Part shown: in pieces, positions 1 to 9,005 of the stretch
Position numbering within the stretch: the first letter of the stretch is position 1
Layout: each line of letters opens with the position of its first letter
Origin: Pseudomonas sp. NBRC 111124
Lineage (GTDB): Bacteria; Pseudomonadota; Gammaproteobacteria; Pseudomonadales; Pseudomonadaceae
Assembly (NCBI RefSeq): GCF_001320245.1
Contig: NZ_BCBA01000053.1
Span: 122,857 to 186,856 of the forward strand
Direction of reading: 5' to 3'
DNA: 64,000 bases
Made by a program: the position numbers and the translations under genes
The notes under the pieces: generated by a model
Databases searched by the model: none
The model's input: only the letters and a program-made list of their open reading frames with translations
Told to the model about the DNA's origin: nothing

Positions 1-1
1 A

Positions 2-118
2 AGTATCGAGGGTGGTTGGAGAAATCCGGAAAATAGAACCCCTCTGCTGCTAAGTGCAGCCGTAATCGGGCTGCTAGCGGTGCTTGTGATTTCCCACGGG
101 CAGCGCCGGCGCCGATGA
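2..118 (+). CDS. C-terminal end of a small membrane-anchored protein (partial)
   Basis: The reading frame is open from the left edge and ends at a TGA. The visible 38 residues hold one hydrophobic segment (LLLSAAVIGLLAVLVI) followed by SHGQRRRR, a typical membrane anchor with a basic cytoplasmic tail. The same ending, with LSAAVIG and QRRRR identical, closes the 171-residue protein at 37297-37812, so this is the end of a paralogue of that protein. Function is unknown. It converges on the LOV kinase gene. Confidence rests on the close match between the two tails; the start lies outside the window. Confidence 0.7.
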   Translation, partial: SIEGGWRNPENRTPLLLSAAVIGLLAVLVISHGQRRRR

Positions 119-143
119 TTGGCGGCAGGCCGGCCTCGTAGCC

Positions 144-1742
144 TCAACCCACGCCGGTCGGACCATCAAGGACTTGCCTTACCCTGCGGACAAGGTCGTG
201 GGGTTGACAGGGTTTGGAAATGACCTCGAACTCAGAACCCCCGATATCGGTGCGTTCTATCGAGTTTTCCGCGTAGCCGGTGGTCAGCAGCACCTTGATC
301 TGCGGTTGCAGGCGGCGCACCTCTCGGGCGAGCATGACCCCATTCATGCCGCCCGGCATGATCAGGTCGGTGAACAACAGGTCGTAGCGTTCACCTGCCT
401 GTATCAGCTTCAAGGCTTCACGCGCATTGAGCACCATGTCGGCGGCATAGCCGTAATCCTCCAGTACCATCTTGGCCAGTTCCGCCACATCCGGCCGGTC
501 TTCGACGATGAGGATACGCTCGGTGCCGGCGCTACGCTCAGCCACCTTGTTGGGCTTTTGCGGGACGATGTTGGCCTCGTCAACCGGGAAGTACAGACGC
601 AGCGTGGTGCCCTCGCCTTCTTCGGTATAGATGCGCGCAGCCCCGCCGGACTGCTTGGCAAAGCCGTACACCATTGACAAGCCGAGGCCGGAGCCCTTGC
701 CCTCCTCCTTGGTGGTGAAGAAAGGGTCCATTACCCGATCACGGATGCTGGCCGGGATGCCGATCCCATTGTCGGTGACCGACAAGCTCACGTAGTTCCC
801 TGGCAGCAGGCCATCGAAGGACAGGTTGATGTCCGTGACCTGGACATTGCGGGTTTCAATGAACACGTGCGGGCGTTTGCGTCCGATGAGCGCGTCACGC
901 GCATTCATGAAGACGTTGAGCAACGCCATTTCGGCCTGTGTGGCATCGATGCGGCAATTTCGCAGTCTGGTTTCGAGGTCGAACTCCACTACCACCTCGG
1001 CACCAAAGGTTCGCTCCATCATCGGCCGCACATCATCGATCAGGTGATTAAGATTAAGGACGCGCCCATGCAATTTCTGCTTGCGGGCAAAGGCCAGCAA
1101 CTGCTTGGTCAAGGTACTGGCGCGCTCAACCGCCGTCTGGGCGTGCCCCACACTGCGCCGGACCCGGTTGAGATCGACCTGGGATTTGTCTGCTTCGCTT
1201 GCGATCAAACCTAAGTACCCGCCCATAACCTGCAGCAGATTGTTGAAATCGTGGGCAATACCCCCGGTCAATTGCCCCAGCGCTTCCATCTTCTGCGCCT
1301 GGCGCAGTGCGTCTTCAGCGTCACGCCGACGGCTTACGTCCAGTTGCGAGGCGAAGTAGTAAACGAGGTCGCCGCGCTCGTTGAATATCGGGGAGATGAA
1401 CAGCGCATTCCAGAAGCTGGAGCCGTCCTTGCGGTAATTGAGAATTTCAGTGGCTATATCGACACGCTGTGCGATGGAATCGCGCAAGGTGTCGACGACC
1501 GAAGCATCGGTCTCAGGGCCCTGCAAGAACCGACAATTGCGTCCGATGATCTCCCCAAGGCCATAGCCCGTCATTTCCAGAAACGCCCGATTGGCGAAGA
1601 TGATCGGGTTGTCGTCACGGTTGGGGTCGGTGACGATCATTGGCATGCGGGTGGTTTCCACGGCTGCGAAAAAAATGTCGTTCGGCAGCTGAGTGATGTC
1701 GCCTGATGCCTGGTTACTGACGCGCGCCTTCTTGCTGGTCAA
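144..1742 (-). CDS. LOV-domain blue-light sensor hybrid histidine kinase
   Basis: A soluble hybrid sensor kinase of 532 residues. An N-terminal PAS/LOV domain carries the flavin-binding signature GRNCRFLQG; its Cys (about residue 70) is the one that forms the light-induced FMN adduct in LOV photoreceptors. It is followed by a HisKA domain with GGIAHDFNN (phospho-His near 164), a HATPase_c domain (DNGIGIP, GSGLGLS) and a C-terminal receiver domain (acidic pair in IVEDRPD, phospho-Asp near 459 in FTDLIMPG, Lys near 510 in SKP). This is the architecture of the LOV-HK-RR proteins known from Pseudomonas syringae. There is no transmembrane segment. I chose a TTG start because AAGGAGG lies five bases before it; a start 14 codons upstream would also be TTG and lacks such a site. 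No separate output regulator is adjacent, so its target is unknown. Confidence 0.93.
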   Translation of the reverse strand: MTSKKARVSNQASGDITQLPNDIFFAAVETTRMPMIVTDPNRDDNPIIFANRAFLEMTGYGLGEIIGRNCRFLQGPETDASVVDTLRDSIAQRVDIATEILNYRKDGSSFWNALFISPIFNERGDLVYYFASQLDVSRRRDAEDALRQAQKMEALGQLTGGIAHDFNNLLQVMGGYLGLIASEADKSQVDLNRVRRSVGHAQTAVERASTLTKQLLAFARKQKLHGRVLNLNHLIDDVRPMMERTFGAEVVVEFDLETRLRNCRIDATQAEMALLNVFMNARDALIGRKRPHVFIETRNVQVTDINLSFDGLLPGNYVSLSVTDNGIGIPASIRDRVMDPFFTTKEEGKGSGLGLSMVYGFAKQSGGAARIYTEEGEGTTLRLYFPVDEANIVPQKPNKVAERSAGTERILIVEDRPDVAELAKMVLEDYGYAADMVLNAREALKLIQAGERYDLLFTDLIMPGGMNGVMLAREVRRLQPQIKVLLTTGYAENSIERTDIGGSEFEVISKPCQPHDLVRRVRQVLDGPTGVG

Positions 1743-1747
1743 GCAAA

Positions 1748-1754
1748 CCTCCTT
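1748..1754 (-). promoter_or_regulatory. Strong Shine-Dalgarno that fixes the TTG start of the LOV kinase
   Basis: On the minus strand AAGGAGG is followed by TTTGC and then TTG. It is a near-ideal ribosome binding site and shortens the kinase by 14 residues relative to the longest open frame. A TTG start with a very strong site often marks deliberately limited expression; that last point is inference. Confidence 0.7.
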
Positions 1755-1971
1755 GATCACTGTGATGCTGACCGATCTGGACAACGATAAAGGGCAAATT
1801 GCTCACCCCTCACCGCTGCGCTTGAAATGATGATCGGTGCACTACTGTCGACTCGCCGTCGCTTCGCTTAGTTTCACCTTATGGGCCCATCATCTGCATT
1901 GAACCCTTCTGCGCGTCGCCTACTCCATCGAGAGCAACCGTGATTTTTCCCAGCCCCTGAAGAGGTGTCCC

Positions 1972-2436
1972 ATGAACGCAATCGAACTGCTGATCCAGGA
2001 CCATCAACTGGTGAAGAAACTGCTCGAGGAACTGTCCTCTACCACCGAACGCGCCGTGAAAAAACGCGCCGAACTGCTCGAGCGCATCAAGCAGGAAGTG
2101 AGTATCCATACGGCTCTGGAAGAAGAAATCCTGTACCCCGCGATCAAGCAGGCCGGCGGCAAGGAAGAAGCAAAGATGTATTACGAGGCCAAGGAGGAAC
2201 ACCGCACGGTCGACTCGCTGGTCATACCCGACCTGCTGCAGACCGATACCGGCACCGTGGAGTTCGCCGGCCGGGTCAAGGTGATGAAGGAACTGCTTGA
2301 GCACCATATCGAGGAGGAAGAAAGCGAGCTGTTCCCTACCGCACGCAAGCTGCTGGGCAAGCAGGCGCTGGAAGAGATGGGCCAGGCCATGGAGGCGCAG
2401 AAGAAACTGCTCAAGGGCGAACAGCGCGCAGCGTGA
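1972..2436 (+). CDS. Hemerythrin-like HHE-domain protein
   Basis: A 154-residue, all-helical, charged cytoplasmic protein of the hemerythrin HHE cation-binding family. Candidate ligands of a di-iron site are spread as in the family: H in IQDHQLV, HTALEEE, EEHRTVDS and HHIEEEESELFP. Such proteins bind oxygen or nitric oxide or act in iron and oxidative-stress handling; the exact role here cannot be read from sequence. A site AGAGG precedes the ATG. It is monocistronic and ends in a strong hairpin shared with the convergent dehydrogenase gene. Confidence 0.88.
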   Translation: MNAIELLIQDHQLVKKLLEELSSTTERAVKKRAELLERIKQEVSIHTALEEEILYPAIKQAGGKEEAKMYYEAKEEHRTVDSLVIPDLLQTDTGTVEFAGRVKVMKELLEHHIEEEESELFPTARKLLGKQALEEMGQAMEAQKKLLKGEQRAA

Positions 2437-2442
2437 TAACCG

Positions 2443-2468
2443 CCAGCGCGCCCATCCGGGCGCGCTGG
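2443..2468. terminator. Bidirectional hairpin terminator between convergent genes
   Basis: CCAGCGCGCCC and GGGCGCGCTGG form a perfect 11-bp GC-rich stem with the loop ATCC. It sits between the stop codons of the hemerythrin gene and the Idh/MocA gene. The T tract is short on the plus strand (GGGTTT, 7 bases after the stem). Confidence 0.75.
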
Positions 2469-2475
2469 CCCGGGT

Positions 2476-3585
2476 TTACTCAGTGGGCGACTCGGTGTTG
2501 ACCATCGGCGGCACCGACGCCAGCGGGAATGCCCGGCGCTGCTCACGGCGCCGGGCAAACGGCCGTGGTGCCAGCGGCTCCAGAGCCTGCGGTTGGCCGG
2601 TTTCCAGCGCGCGCTGGATCGCCGCTATTACCCGCACATCACGCCAGCCCTCCTCACCATCAGGCTCCGGCGCCAGGTTGCTCAATATGCAGTCGGAAAA
2701 GTAAGCGGTTTCTCCGGCGAATTGATCGACGACCGGGTTCACGTGGACGCGGGTTTCGCCGTCAATGGTCGCCCGGTAACTGATCGCCACACCTTCCCCA
2801 TATCCAAAGCACGGCGAGGCTTCGATTTCGCCCTTGCTCCCCAGCAACTGGAAACGCTCAGTGTCCGGCAAGGTGTAGCTGACGGTGAACTGAGCCAGGC
2901 GCTCATCGGGAAAGCGCAGGCTGACGGTGACCGTGTCCCAGGTGTCGATGCTGCTGCCCGGCGAGTGCACGCCCACTGCAGCAACCTCGATGGGCTCGGC
3001 ATTGAACAATTGGCGCACCATGTTCAGCGGGTACGGCCCCATGTCGGCTACGGGGCCTGCACCGAAGCCGTTCTGCGCCCGGTGGTTGTCAGGCTTGACG
3101 CGCTGGGTAAAGGTCGAGGTAAACAGCCGCGGCTCACCGAAATTGCCGGCATGCACCCGCTCGATCATGTCCAGCGTGCCGGGCTCGCAGTGCAGGCGGT
3201 AGGCGACCATCAGCCTGGCGCCTGTCCGCCGGGAAGCCTCGATCATTGCCTGGCAATCGGCTTCGTCGGTGCCCATGGGTTTTTCCAACAGCACATGGAT
3301 GCCCGCCTCCAGCGCCGGAATCACGAACTCGCGGTGGCGAAAATTCGGCGTGGCGACGTACACCGCATCCACTTCGCCCGAGCCGAGCAGCGCCGCGTAA
3401 TCTTCGTAGGCATAGGCTTTGAGCCCGTACCGATCAGCCAGTGCCGTCGCCTTCTGCGGGTCGTCGGTGACCAATGCGGTCATGACCGAGTTGTCGGTCT
3501 GGCCGATGCCCGGCATGAACGCGCCTTGGGAAATCGAGCCGCCAGCCACTACGCCATAGCGGATCTTGCCTGCTGCATTGGGCAT
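2476..3585 (-). CDS. Gfo/Idh/MocA family NAD(P)-dependent oxidoreductase
   Basis: A 369-residue dehydrogenase. An N-terminal Rossmann domain (start KIRYGVVAGGSISQGAF) carries the family signature VLLEKPMGT near residue 100, with the Lys used in catalysis by sugar and inositol dehydrogenases. The C-terminal alpha/beta domain contains MGPYPLN, the region that provides the second catalytic acid/His positions in this family. The substrate is unknown; members oxidise sugars, inositols or reduce biliverdin. AAGGAGGGG precedes the ATG. It is a single gene, convergent with the hemerythrin gene. Confidence 0.9.
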   Translation of the reverse strand: MPNAAGKIRYGVVAGGSISQGAFMPGIGQTDNSVMTALVTDDPQKATALADRYGLKAYAYEDYAALLGSGEVDAVYVATPNFRHREFVIPALEAGIHVLLEKPMGTDEADCQAMIEASRRTGARLMVAYRLHCEPGTLDMIERVHAGNFGEPRLFTSTFTQRVKPDNHRAQNGFGAGPVADMGPYPLNMVRQLFNAEPIEVAAVGVHSPGSSIDTWDTVTVSLRFPDERLAQFTVSYTLPDTERFQLLGSKGEIEASPCFGYGEGVAISYRATIDGETRVHVNPVVDQFAGETAYFSDCILSNLAPEPDGEEGWRDVRVIAAIQRALETGQPQALEPLAPRPFARRREQRRAFPLASVPPMVNTESPTE

Positions 3586-3755
3586 GAAACCCCTCCTTGT
3601 CGTGACGATGATTGATGTCGGTTACCAGAGTGGGCAGGTCGTTCGGCCGTGAGGTTCCATAAATCTGGCCGTCGTGAGTGTCGGCAAAGCGTTATGAACC
3701 TGGATGGAAGCTCGTCAGTCCCACATCGAAACGCAATCAGTTTGGGTATCGCGTG

Positions 3756-4001
3756 ATGAATGACTGGATCGACTTTCTCGAATGGCCTGCCATGGTCCTC
3801 ACCGTGCTGGCCGCCTGGTGCATCGGTTCACGGCGCCCGGGCAGACGCAAGCTGGGCTTCTGCTGCTTCATCGCCAGCAACGTGCTGTGGGGGGTATGGG
3901 GATGGCAGGCACAGGCTTGGGCGCTGATTATCCTGCAGGCCTGTCTGGGCGTCATGAACCTGCGAGGCTGGAAGAAAAACACCGCGATGGAGCCGGGCTG
4001 A
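3756..4001 (+). CDS. Small two-to-three-helix inner-membrane protein
   Basis: Eighty-one residues starting MNDWIDFLEW. Hydrophobic stretches at about 11-27, 36-52 and 54-68 are separated by the basic loop GSRRPGRRK, which suggests two or three membrane passes. Tryptophan-rich. The open frame could extend 26 codons upstream, but those residues are polar and unlike the rest. No function can be assigned; it resembles short conserved membrane proteins of pseudomonads. The ribosome site is weak. Confidence 0.6.
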   Translation: MNDWIDFLEWPAMVLTVLAAWCIGSRRPGRRKLGFCCFIASNVLWGVWGWQAQAWALIILQACLGVMNLRGWKKNTAMEPG

Positions 4002-4134
4002 ATCCACGGGTTCGTGCCTATGTGCACCGCAAAGTACGGCGCCTGAGATGTTCGTTCCACCCGTCGGCGCCATCGCACAGGTCACCACACGGGCAGGACG
4101 AAGTAAGGGTGAACACCCTAAAAGGAGATTAACC

Positions 4135-4521
4135 ATGAAGGCCCTCAGAACCCACACAGTATTATTGGCACTGTGCCTTGGCATCAGCGCACCCCTTGTG
4201 CTGGCCGCCACTGACATGAACGACCAACGCGCGCCTGGCACGCAAACCCAAGACAGCGGCCACATGAATGGCAATGGCGGCGCCACCGGCTCAGGTACGC
4301 CTGGGGATGGCATGGGTACCGGCTCAGGAGGTACAGATAGCAATGGCACTGACAATACCGGTGGTGATGGCACCACAAACGGCTCGGGGACTGGTACTGG
4401 AAGCGGAAGCGGAAGCGGAAGCGGCAGCGGCAATGGTACCGGCACGGACACTGGCGGCGGCACCGGCACCGGCACCGGCACCGGCACCGGCGGCTCGGGC
4501 GCTAGCGGCTCAGGTAGTTGA
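4135..4521 (+). CDS. Secreted Gly/Ser/Thr-rich low-complexity protein
   Basis: 128 residues. A clear Sec signal peptide (MKALRTHTVLLALCLGIS, cleavage after APLVLAA) is followed by about 100 residues made almost only of Gly, Ser, Thr, Asn and Asp, with (GS)n and (GT)n runs. The start is fixed by AAAGGAGATTAACC before the ATG. No domain is recognisable; it may be an extracellular or periplasmic flexible polypeptide. The tail is encoded by hexanucleotide repeats, so its length may vary between strains. Confidence 0.7.
   Translation: MKALRTHTVLLALCLGISAPLVLAATDMNDQRAPGTQTQDSGHMNGNGGATGSGTPGDGMGTGSGGTDSNGTDNTGGDGTTNGSGTGTGSGSGSGSGSGNGTGTDTGGGTGTGTGTGTGGSGASGSGS
4399..4488 (+). repeat. Two in-frame hexanucleotide repeat tracts
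   Basis: Four tandem GGAAGC units (4399-4422) plus one GGCAGC encode Gly-Ser repeats; five tandem GGCACC units (4459-4488) encode Gly-Thr repeats. Units of six bases keep the reading frame when copies are gained or lost. Confidence 0.85.
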
Positions 4522-4825
4522 AGGCCGGATGCGAGCATTACTCTTGAACTGACCCATAGGCGTGCCCAGGGGCGAAAGCTTGGCCATGATGCCCTTGGAC
4601 ATGCCTGTTCCTATGCCCACTCCCAGCGGTATCATCGACGGCGCGTAAAGGTGCTGACACGCGCTCCGAGACGACACCCACGCGCCTGAGTCATTGCTGC
4701 CCTCTTCCTCATTTTTTTTCTCGGTCATTGCTTTTGCATTGGTCTCGCTTAATGATGACCGACTGTGGTCGCTGGAGGCATCTTCGATGGCCTGCTAACG
4801 GCTTTCGCAAGTGAGGAAACCGCAC
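4522..4825. other. Intergenic stretch without a supported gene
   Basis: A 72-codon frame on the minus strand (4510-4728) starts with a run of charged residues but has no ribosome site and no recognisable similarity, so I do not call it a gene. No convincing terminator hairpin or promoter was found. Confidence 0.5.
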
Positions 4826-6196
4826 ATGGTTGATACCACCTCCACAGTCAGTGAACAGCCGCCATCGCAAGCGACTCAGCAGCCGATCGGCCTCTATCAA
4901 GCCTTCCTGTTCTGGCTCAAGTTAGGCTTCATCAGCTTTGGCGGGCCCGCCGGACAGATCTCGATCATGCACCAGGAGCTGGTCGAGCGCAGGCGGTGGA
5001 TCAGCGAGAAGCGCTTTCTGCACGCGCTGAACTACTGCATGTTGCTGCCCGGCCCCGAGGCTCAGCAGCTCGCCACGTATATCGGTTGGCTCATGCACCG
5101 CAGCTGGGGCGGGGTGATTGCCGGCGCCTTGTTCGTGCTGCCTTCGTTGGTCATCCTGATCGCTTTGTCCTGGGTCTATGTCGCCTTTGGCGAGGTACCG
5201 ATAGTCGCGGGGATTTTCTATGGCATCAAGCCGGCGGTCACGGCCATTGTCGTCCACGCCGCCCACCGGATTGGTTCACGGGCCCTGAAGAATGGCTGGC
5301 TGTGGGCCATGGCCGGAGCCTCGTTCATCGCCATCTTCGCCTTCAACGTGCCGTTCCCACTGATAGTGCTGATGGCTGCCATCATCGGCTATCTGGGTGG
5401 TCGCTTCGCCCCAGGCAAATTCATGCTCGGCGGTAGCCACGGGGCGGCGAAGAACGGCTTTGGCCCGGCTGTGATCGATGACGACACGCCAACCCCTGAA
5501 CATGCCCGTTTCAGCTGGGGGCATCTGCTACGGCTGCTGCTGGTCGGTGCAGGACTGTGGGTGCTGCCCATGGGGTTGCTGACGCTGTCGTTTGGCTGGG
5601 ACGGCACCCTGACGCAGATGGGCTGGTTCTTCACCAAGGCCGCCCTGATGACGTTTGGCGGCGCATACGCGGTGCTGCCCTATGTTTACCAGGGCGCTGT
5701 CGGGCACTACGGTTGGCTGACGCCAACCCAGATGATCGATGGCCTTGCCTTGGGGGAAACCACGCCAGGGCCATTGATCATGGTGGTGGCCTTCGTCGGC
5801 TTCATCGGTGGCTACGTCCAGCCGATGTTCGGCAGCGAACACCCATTCCTTGCCGGCGCTGTCGCGGCGAGCCTCGTCACCTGGTTCACCTTTTTGCCAT
5901 CGTTCCTGTTCATTCTCATCGGTGGCCCGTTGGTAGAGTCGACCCACAACGAGATTAAATTTACCGCACCGCTGACGGCGATCACGGCTGCAGTAGTGGG
6001 CGTGATTCTGAACCTCGCCCTGTTCTTCGGCTACCACGTGCTTTGGCCGAAAGGCTTTGGCGGAGCATTTGACTGGCCTTGCGCAGTGATTGCCGCTGCA
6101 GCGGCGATTGCTTTGTTCCGCTTCAAGCGGGGCGTGATTCAGGTGCTGTTCGCCTGCGCCCTGGCTGGCCTGGCCGTTCACCTGTTGCGGGCATGA
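4826..6196 (+). CDS. chrA: Chromate transporter ChrA (long, two-domain type)
   Basis: A polytopic inner-membrane protein of 456 residues with the two homologous halves of the CHR family. The first half has GGPAGQISIMHQELV, RRWISEKRFLHALNYC and LLPGPEAQQLA; the second repeats the pattern with TFGGAYAVLPYV and GLALGETTPGPLIM. Family members export chromate using the membrane potential and give chromate resistance; sulfate and chromate are chemical analogues, which is of note beside a sulfur-scavenging region. ATG is chosen because GAGG lies at the right distance; a GTG five codons earlier overlaps that site. No chrB or other chr gene is adjacent. Confidence 0.93.
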   Translation: MVDTTSTVSEQPPSQATQQPIGLYQAFLFWLKLGFISFGGPAGQISIMHQELVERRRWISEKRFLHALNYCMLLPGPEAQQLATYIGWLMHRSWGGVIAGALFVLPSLVILIALSWVYVAFGEVPIVAGIFYGIKPAVTAIVVHAAHRIGSRALKNGWLWAMAGASFIAIFAFNVPFPLIVLMAAIIGYLGGRFAPGKFMLGGSHGAAKNGFGPAVIDDDTPTPEHARFSWGHLLRLLLVGAGLWVLPMGLLTLSFGWDGTLTQMGWFFTKAALMTFGGAYAVLPYVYQGAVGHYGWLTPTQMIDGLALGETTPGPLIMVVAFVGFIGGYVQPMFGSEHPFLAGAVAASLVTWFTFLPSFLFILIGGPLVESTHNEIKFTAPLTAITAAVVGVILNLALFFGYHVLWPKGFGGAFDWPCAVIAAAAAIALFRFKRGVIQVLFACALAGLAVHLLRA

Positions 6197-6304
6197 AGCC
6201 TGAGCATCTGCTCAGCAGTACATTTTAGCTCAACGAAACCATTGTTTTTCATGAATCAATATGCCCATATCGCATACTTAACAGAAACAACAATCAGTAA
6301 AACT

Positions 6305-6364
6305 CATAATTAGCTTAGACCCAAAAAGCCTTTTACAGAAGAAAAATATAAGCATACGGTCTTA
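6305..6364 (+). promoter_or_regulatory. Copy 1 of the shared sulfur-unit promoter/leader block
   Basis: The 33-bp block (6305-6337) starts with the -10-like CATAAT, then TAGCTTAGACCC, an A-run and GCCTTTTACA. It matches the copy at 12650 in 30 of 33 bases. A second element, ATACGGTCTTA (6354-6364), begins 49 bases after the block start, the same distance as in copy 2. AGACC of the block can pair with GGTCT of the second element. The upstream 60 bases are AT-rich without a good -35. It precedes the TonB receptor and flavin reductase genes. Confidence 0.7.
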
Positions 6365-6445
6365 TGCAGCTACCTCATCACGCTGGGGCGCCGAAGGAGT
6401 CGGCACTGATCGCTCCATACCCTGAACCTGTGGTGAGAAATCGAT

Positions 6446-8932
6446 ATGCTGCACATCAACCAACGCCCGCCCTTTGCGCTGCGATCAGGGCTGACCGCAC
6501 TTGTTACCTGCCTGGCGCTGCCGCAACTCTCAGTGCAGGCAGCCGAGCCGGAAGAAACCCGGCTCGGCACCGTCTCGGTGATTTCCACCGGCCTGCGTGG
6601 GCAGCAGCGCACTGTCGCCGACAGCCCAACGCCCATCGACATCATCAACAGCGAGCAATTGCTCAAAACCGGCCGGGCCGAACTGTCGGAAGCCATATCC
6701 AAGTTGCTGCCTTCGTTCAACTTCGGCACCAACATCGCCGGGGTCAATTCGTCAGTACGGCCGCTCAGCAACCGCGGCCTAGGGCCGGCGTACACGTTGG
6801 TACTGGTCAACGGCAAACGCCGGCATAACGGCGCGGCCCCCGCCAATGGCAGTATCGACACCAGTGGTGCCAACGCAGTCGACATCGACATGATCCCGAT
6901 CAGTGCGGTCGACCATATCGAGGTGCTCAAGGACAGCGCCGCCGCCCAGTACGGCTCTGATGCGGTGGCCGGGGTCATCAACATCATCCTCAAGAGCAAC
7001 GCTTCCGGCGGCTATGCCGAGGCCAGCTACGGCCAATTGTTCTCGGGCCAGGGCGAAACCATCAAGACCGCTGCCGATCATGGTTTCGCGCTGGGTGACG
7101 GGGGCTTCCTGCACCTTTCTGCCGACGCTCGCAAACGCGGTACAGCCACCTGGGTCGGCAAATCACCCGACAGCGTGCGGGCGTTTTTTGAAGATGATCG
7201 CCAGGCCAGCTGGGATCATGTGAGCACCCGGAACGGCGACCCTGACCTGAAAGCGTTCAACCTCGCCTACAACGCCGAGCTGCCGTTATCCGACGACCTC
7301 AAACTCTACTCCTACGCCACCTATGGCGAGCGCAAGACCGAAGCCAACAATCAGTTGCGCGCAGCCAATGGCGCGGCGTCAATCCCGGCGCTGTTTCCCG
7401 ACGGCTACTACCCCTTGAACAACCTCAAGGATACTGACTACCAGTTCCTGTTCGGGGGTAAAGGTAACGCCGCAGATTGGGATTGGGACCTGTCCACTAC
7501 CTATGGCCGCGACAAGATCGAGCATGCCAGTGACCTGACTGCCAACCCGACCTATGGCCCGGCGTCGCCGACCCAGTGGGATGATCTGGCAACCCTGCAG
7601 TTCGAGCAGTGGGTCAACAACCTGGATATCACGCGCCATTTCGATGGGCTGTTCGGTGTTTCTGTTCCCACCCAGGTGTCTGTCGGCCTGGAACACCGCT
7701 GGGAACGCTTCCGGACATTTGCCGGCAATGACCCACGTGCCTACAGCGTCGGCCCCTACACCTTCCCCGTGGGTAGCCCGCTGTATGTCGCCAACGGTGC
7801 GCAACCGTCAACCGGCGCGCAGGGCGTACTGGCAATCCGACCGGAAGATGAAGCGGATCTGAAGCGCAACAACTATGCGGCCTATCTGGACCTGGGTTTT
7901 GATCTCACGCCGAAATGGTACGTCGGCATCGCCGGGCGTGCGGAGCACTATGACGACATCAAGGAAAACACCTACAGCTTCAAACTCAACTCACGCTACG
8001 CGCTCACTGACCAGGTCGCCGTTCGCGGCACACTGGGTTCCGGCTTCCGCGCGCCCTCTCTGACCCAGCTCGGCTACACCGTCACCGATAACCGTACCGC
8101 GGCCGACGCGAATGGCAACGCGGTGCCTGCCTTGCGTTACACCGCCACGCCAGACAGCCCCGTGGCCCAGGCGTTGGGCGCAACGGATCTGAAGCCAGAA
8201 AAATCGCGCAATGCAGGCCTTGGCATCACCTGGCAGCCAGCGCCGCGCACCAGCTTTACCGCCGACGCCTACGTGATCGATATCGACGACCGCATCCTGC
8301 TCAGCGAAAACCTGTATGACCGCAGCAACGGCAGCGGCGTGATCGGCGACATCCTCGAGTCGGTCGGCGTGGCCCGCAACACGTGGGTCAGTTATTACAC
8401 CAACGCCTTCGATACGCGCACCCGCGGTATCGACCTGGTAGCCGATCACAGCAGCCAGTTCGGCGCCTGGGGCGATGTACGCTGGAGCGCTGCGTTCAAT
8501 TACAACAAGACCACCCTCGAGGGCAGCCGCGGCACGCCGGCCGCCCTGCAAAACGCCGGCGTCAGTGTCGTGGGGCATGCCGCAGAAGGCTTGCTGGTGG
8601 CAGCCACACCACGCAGCAAATGGATACTGGGGGCCAACTGGACCCTCGGCGACTTCGCCGCCAACCTGCAGACCACTCGCTACGGCAAGGTCGAGACCTG
8701 GCAACAGAATGCCGCCAATGACCGTTCATTCGGCGCCAAGTGGATCACCGACCTCGACCTGTCCTACCTGCTGTTCGACAGCCTGACGCTCAGCGTCGGC
8801 GGTACCAACATCTTCAACGTGCGCCCCGACAACAATGGCATCACCCAGGCTGCCTACAAGTACAACTACGGATCCCCGCCTTTCCATCCTGGCGGCGGGT
8901 TCTGGTACACCAAGATCGCCTACGACTTCTGA
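6446..8932 (+). CDS. TonB-dependent outer-membrane receptor
   Basis: 828 residues. A signal peptide (ending LSVQAAEPEE) leads to a TonB box-like ETRLGTVSV, a plug domain (DSPTPIDIINSEQL, LVLVNGKRRH, IEVLKDSAAAQYGSDAVAG) and a beta-barrel that ends in the outer-membrane signature KIAYDF. There is no N-terminal signalling domain, so it is a plain transporter and not a FecA-type regulator. The substrate is unknown; the link with a flavin reductase and the shared promoter block suggests an organosulfur compound, perhaps a sulfonate or sulfate ester too large for porins (inference). A second receptor of the same style lies at 26201-28612. Confidence 0.92.
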   Translation: MLHINQRPPFALRSGLTALVTCLALPQLSVQAAEPEETRLGTVSVISTGLRGQQRTVADSPTPIDIINSEQLLKTGRAELSEAISKLLPSFNFGTNIAGVNSSVRPLSNRGLGPAYTLVLVNGKRRHNGAAPANGSIDTSGANAVDIDMIPISAVDHIEVLKDSAAAQYGSDAVAGVINIILKSNASGGYAEASYGQLFSGQGETIKTAADHGFALGDGGFLHLSADARKRGTATWVGKSPDSVRAFFEDDRQASWDHVSTRNGDPDLKAFNLAYNAELPLSDDLKLYSYATYGERKTEANNQLRAANGAASIPALFPDGYYPLNNLKDTDYQFLFGGKGNAADWDWDLSTTYGRDKIEHASDLTANPTYGPASPTQWDDLATLQFEQWVNNLDITRHFDGLFGVSVPTQVSVGLEHRWERFRTFAGNDPRAYSVGPYTFPVGSPLYVANGAQPSTGAQGVLAIRPEDEADLKRNNYAAYLDLGFDLTPKWYVGIAGRAEHYDDIKENTYSFKLNSRYALTDQVAVRGTLGSGFRAPSLTQLGYTVTDNRTAADANGNAVPALRYTATPDSPVAQALGATDLKPEKSRNAGLGITWQPAPRTSFTADAYVIDIDDRILLSENLYDRSNGSGVIGDILESVGVARNTWVSYYTNAFDTRTRGIDLVADHSSQFGAWGDVRWSAAFNYNKTTLEGSRGTPAALQNAGVSVVGHAAEGLLVAATPRSKWILGANWTLGDFAANLQTTRYGKVETWQQNAANDRSFGAKWITDLDLSYLLFDSLTLSVGGTNIFNVRPDNNGITQAAYKYNYGSPPFHPGGGFWYTKIAYDF

Positions 8933-9005
8933 CTGCATGCGCAGGTTACCCAGCAGCAACCTGCGCGCTCCGTCACTCTCACAATCAATGAAACCTGAGG
9001 TCCCG

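Noticed and set aside
3828..4538. A Pro/Val-rich 236-codon frame on the minus strand
   Set aside because: The proline repeats are the complement of the Gly/Ser/Thr hexanucleotide repeats of the plus-strand secreted protein, which has a ribosome site and a signal peptide.
4510..4728. Small minus-strand frame starting MTEKKNEEEG
   Set aside because: No ribosome site, no recognisable family and it runs into the repeat gene; kept only as a remark in the intergenic entry.
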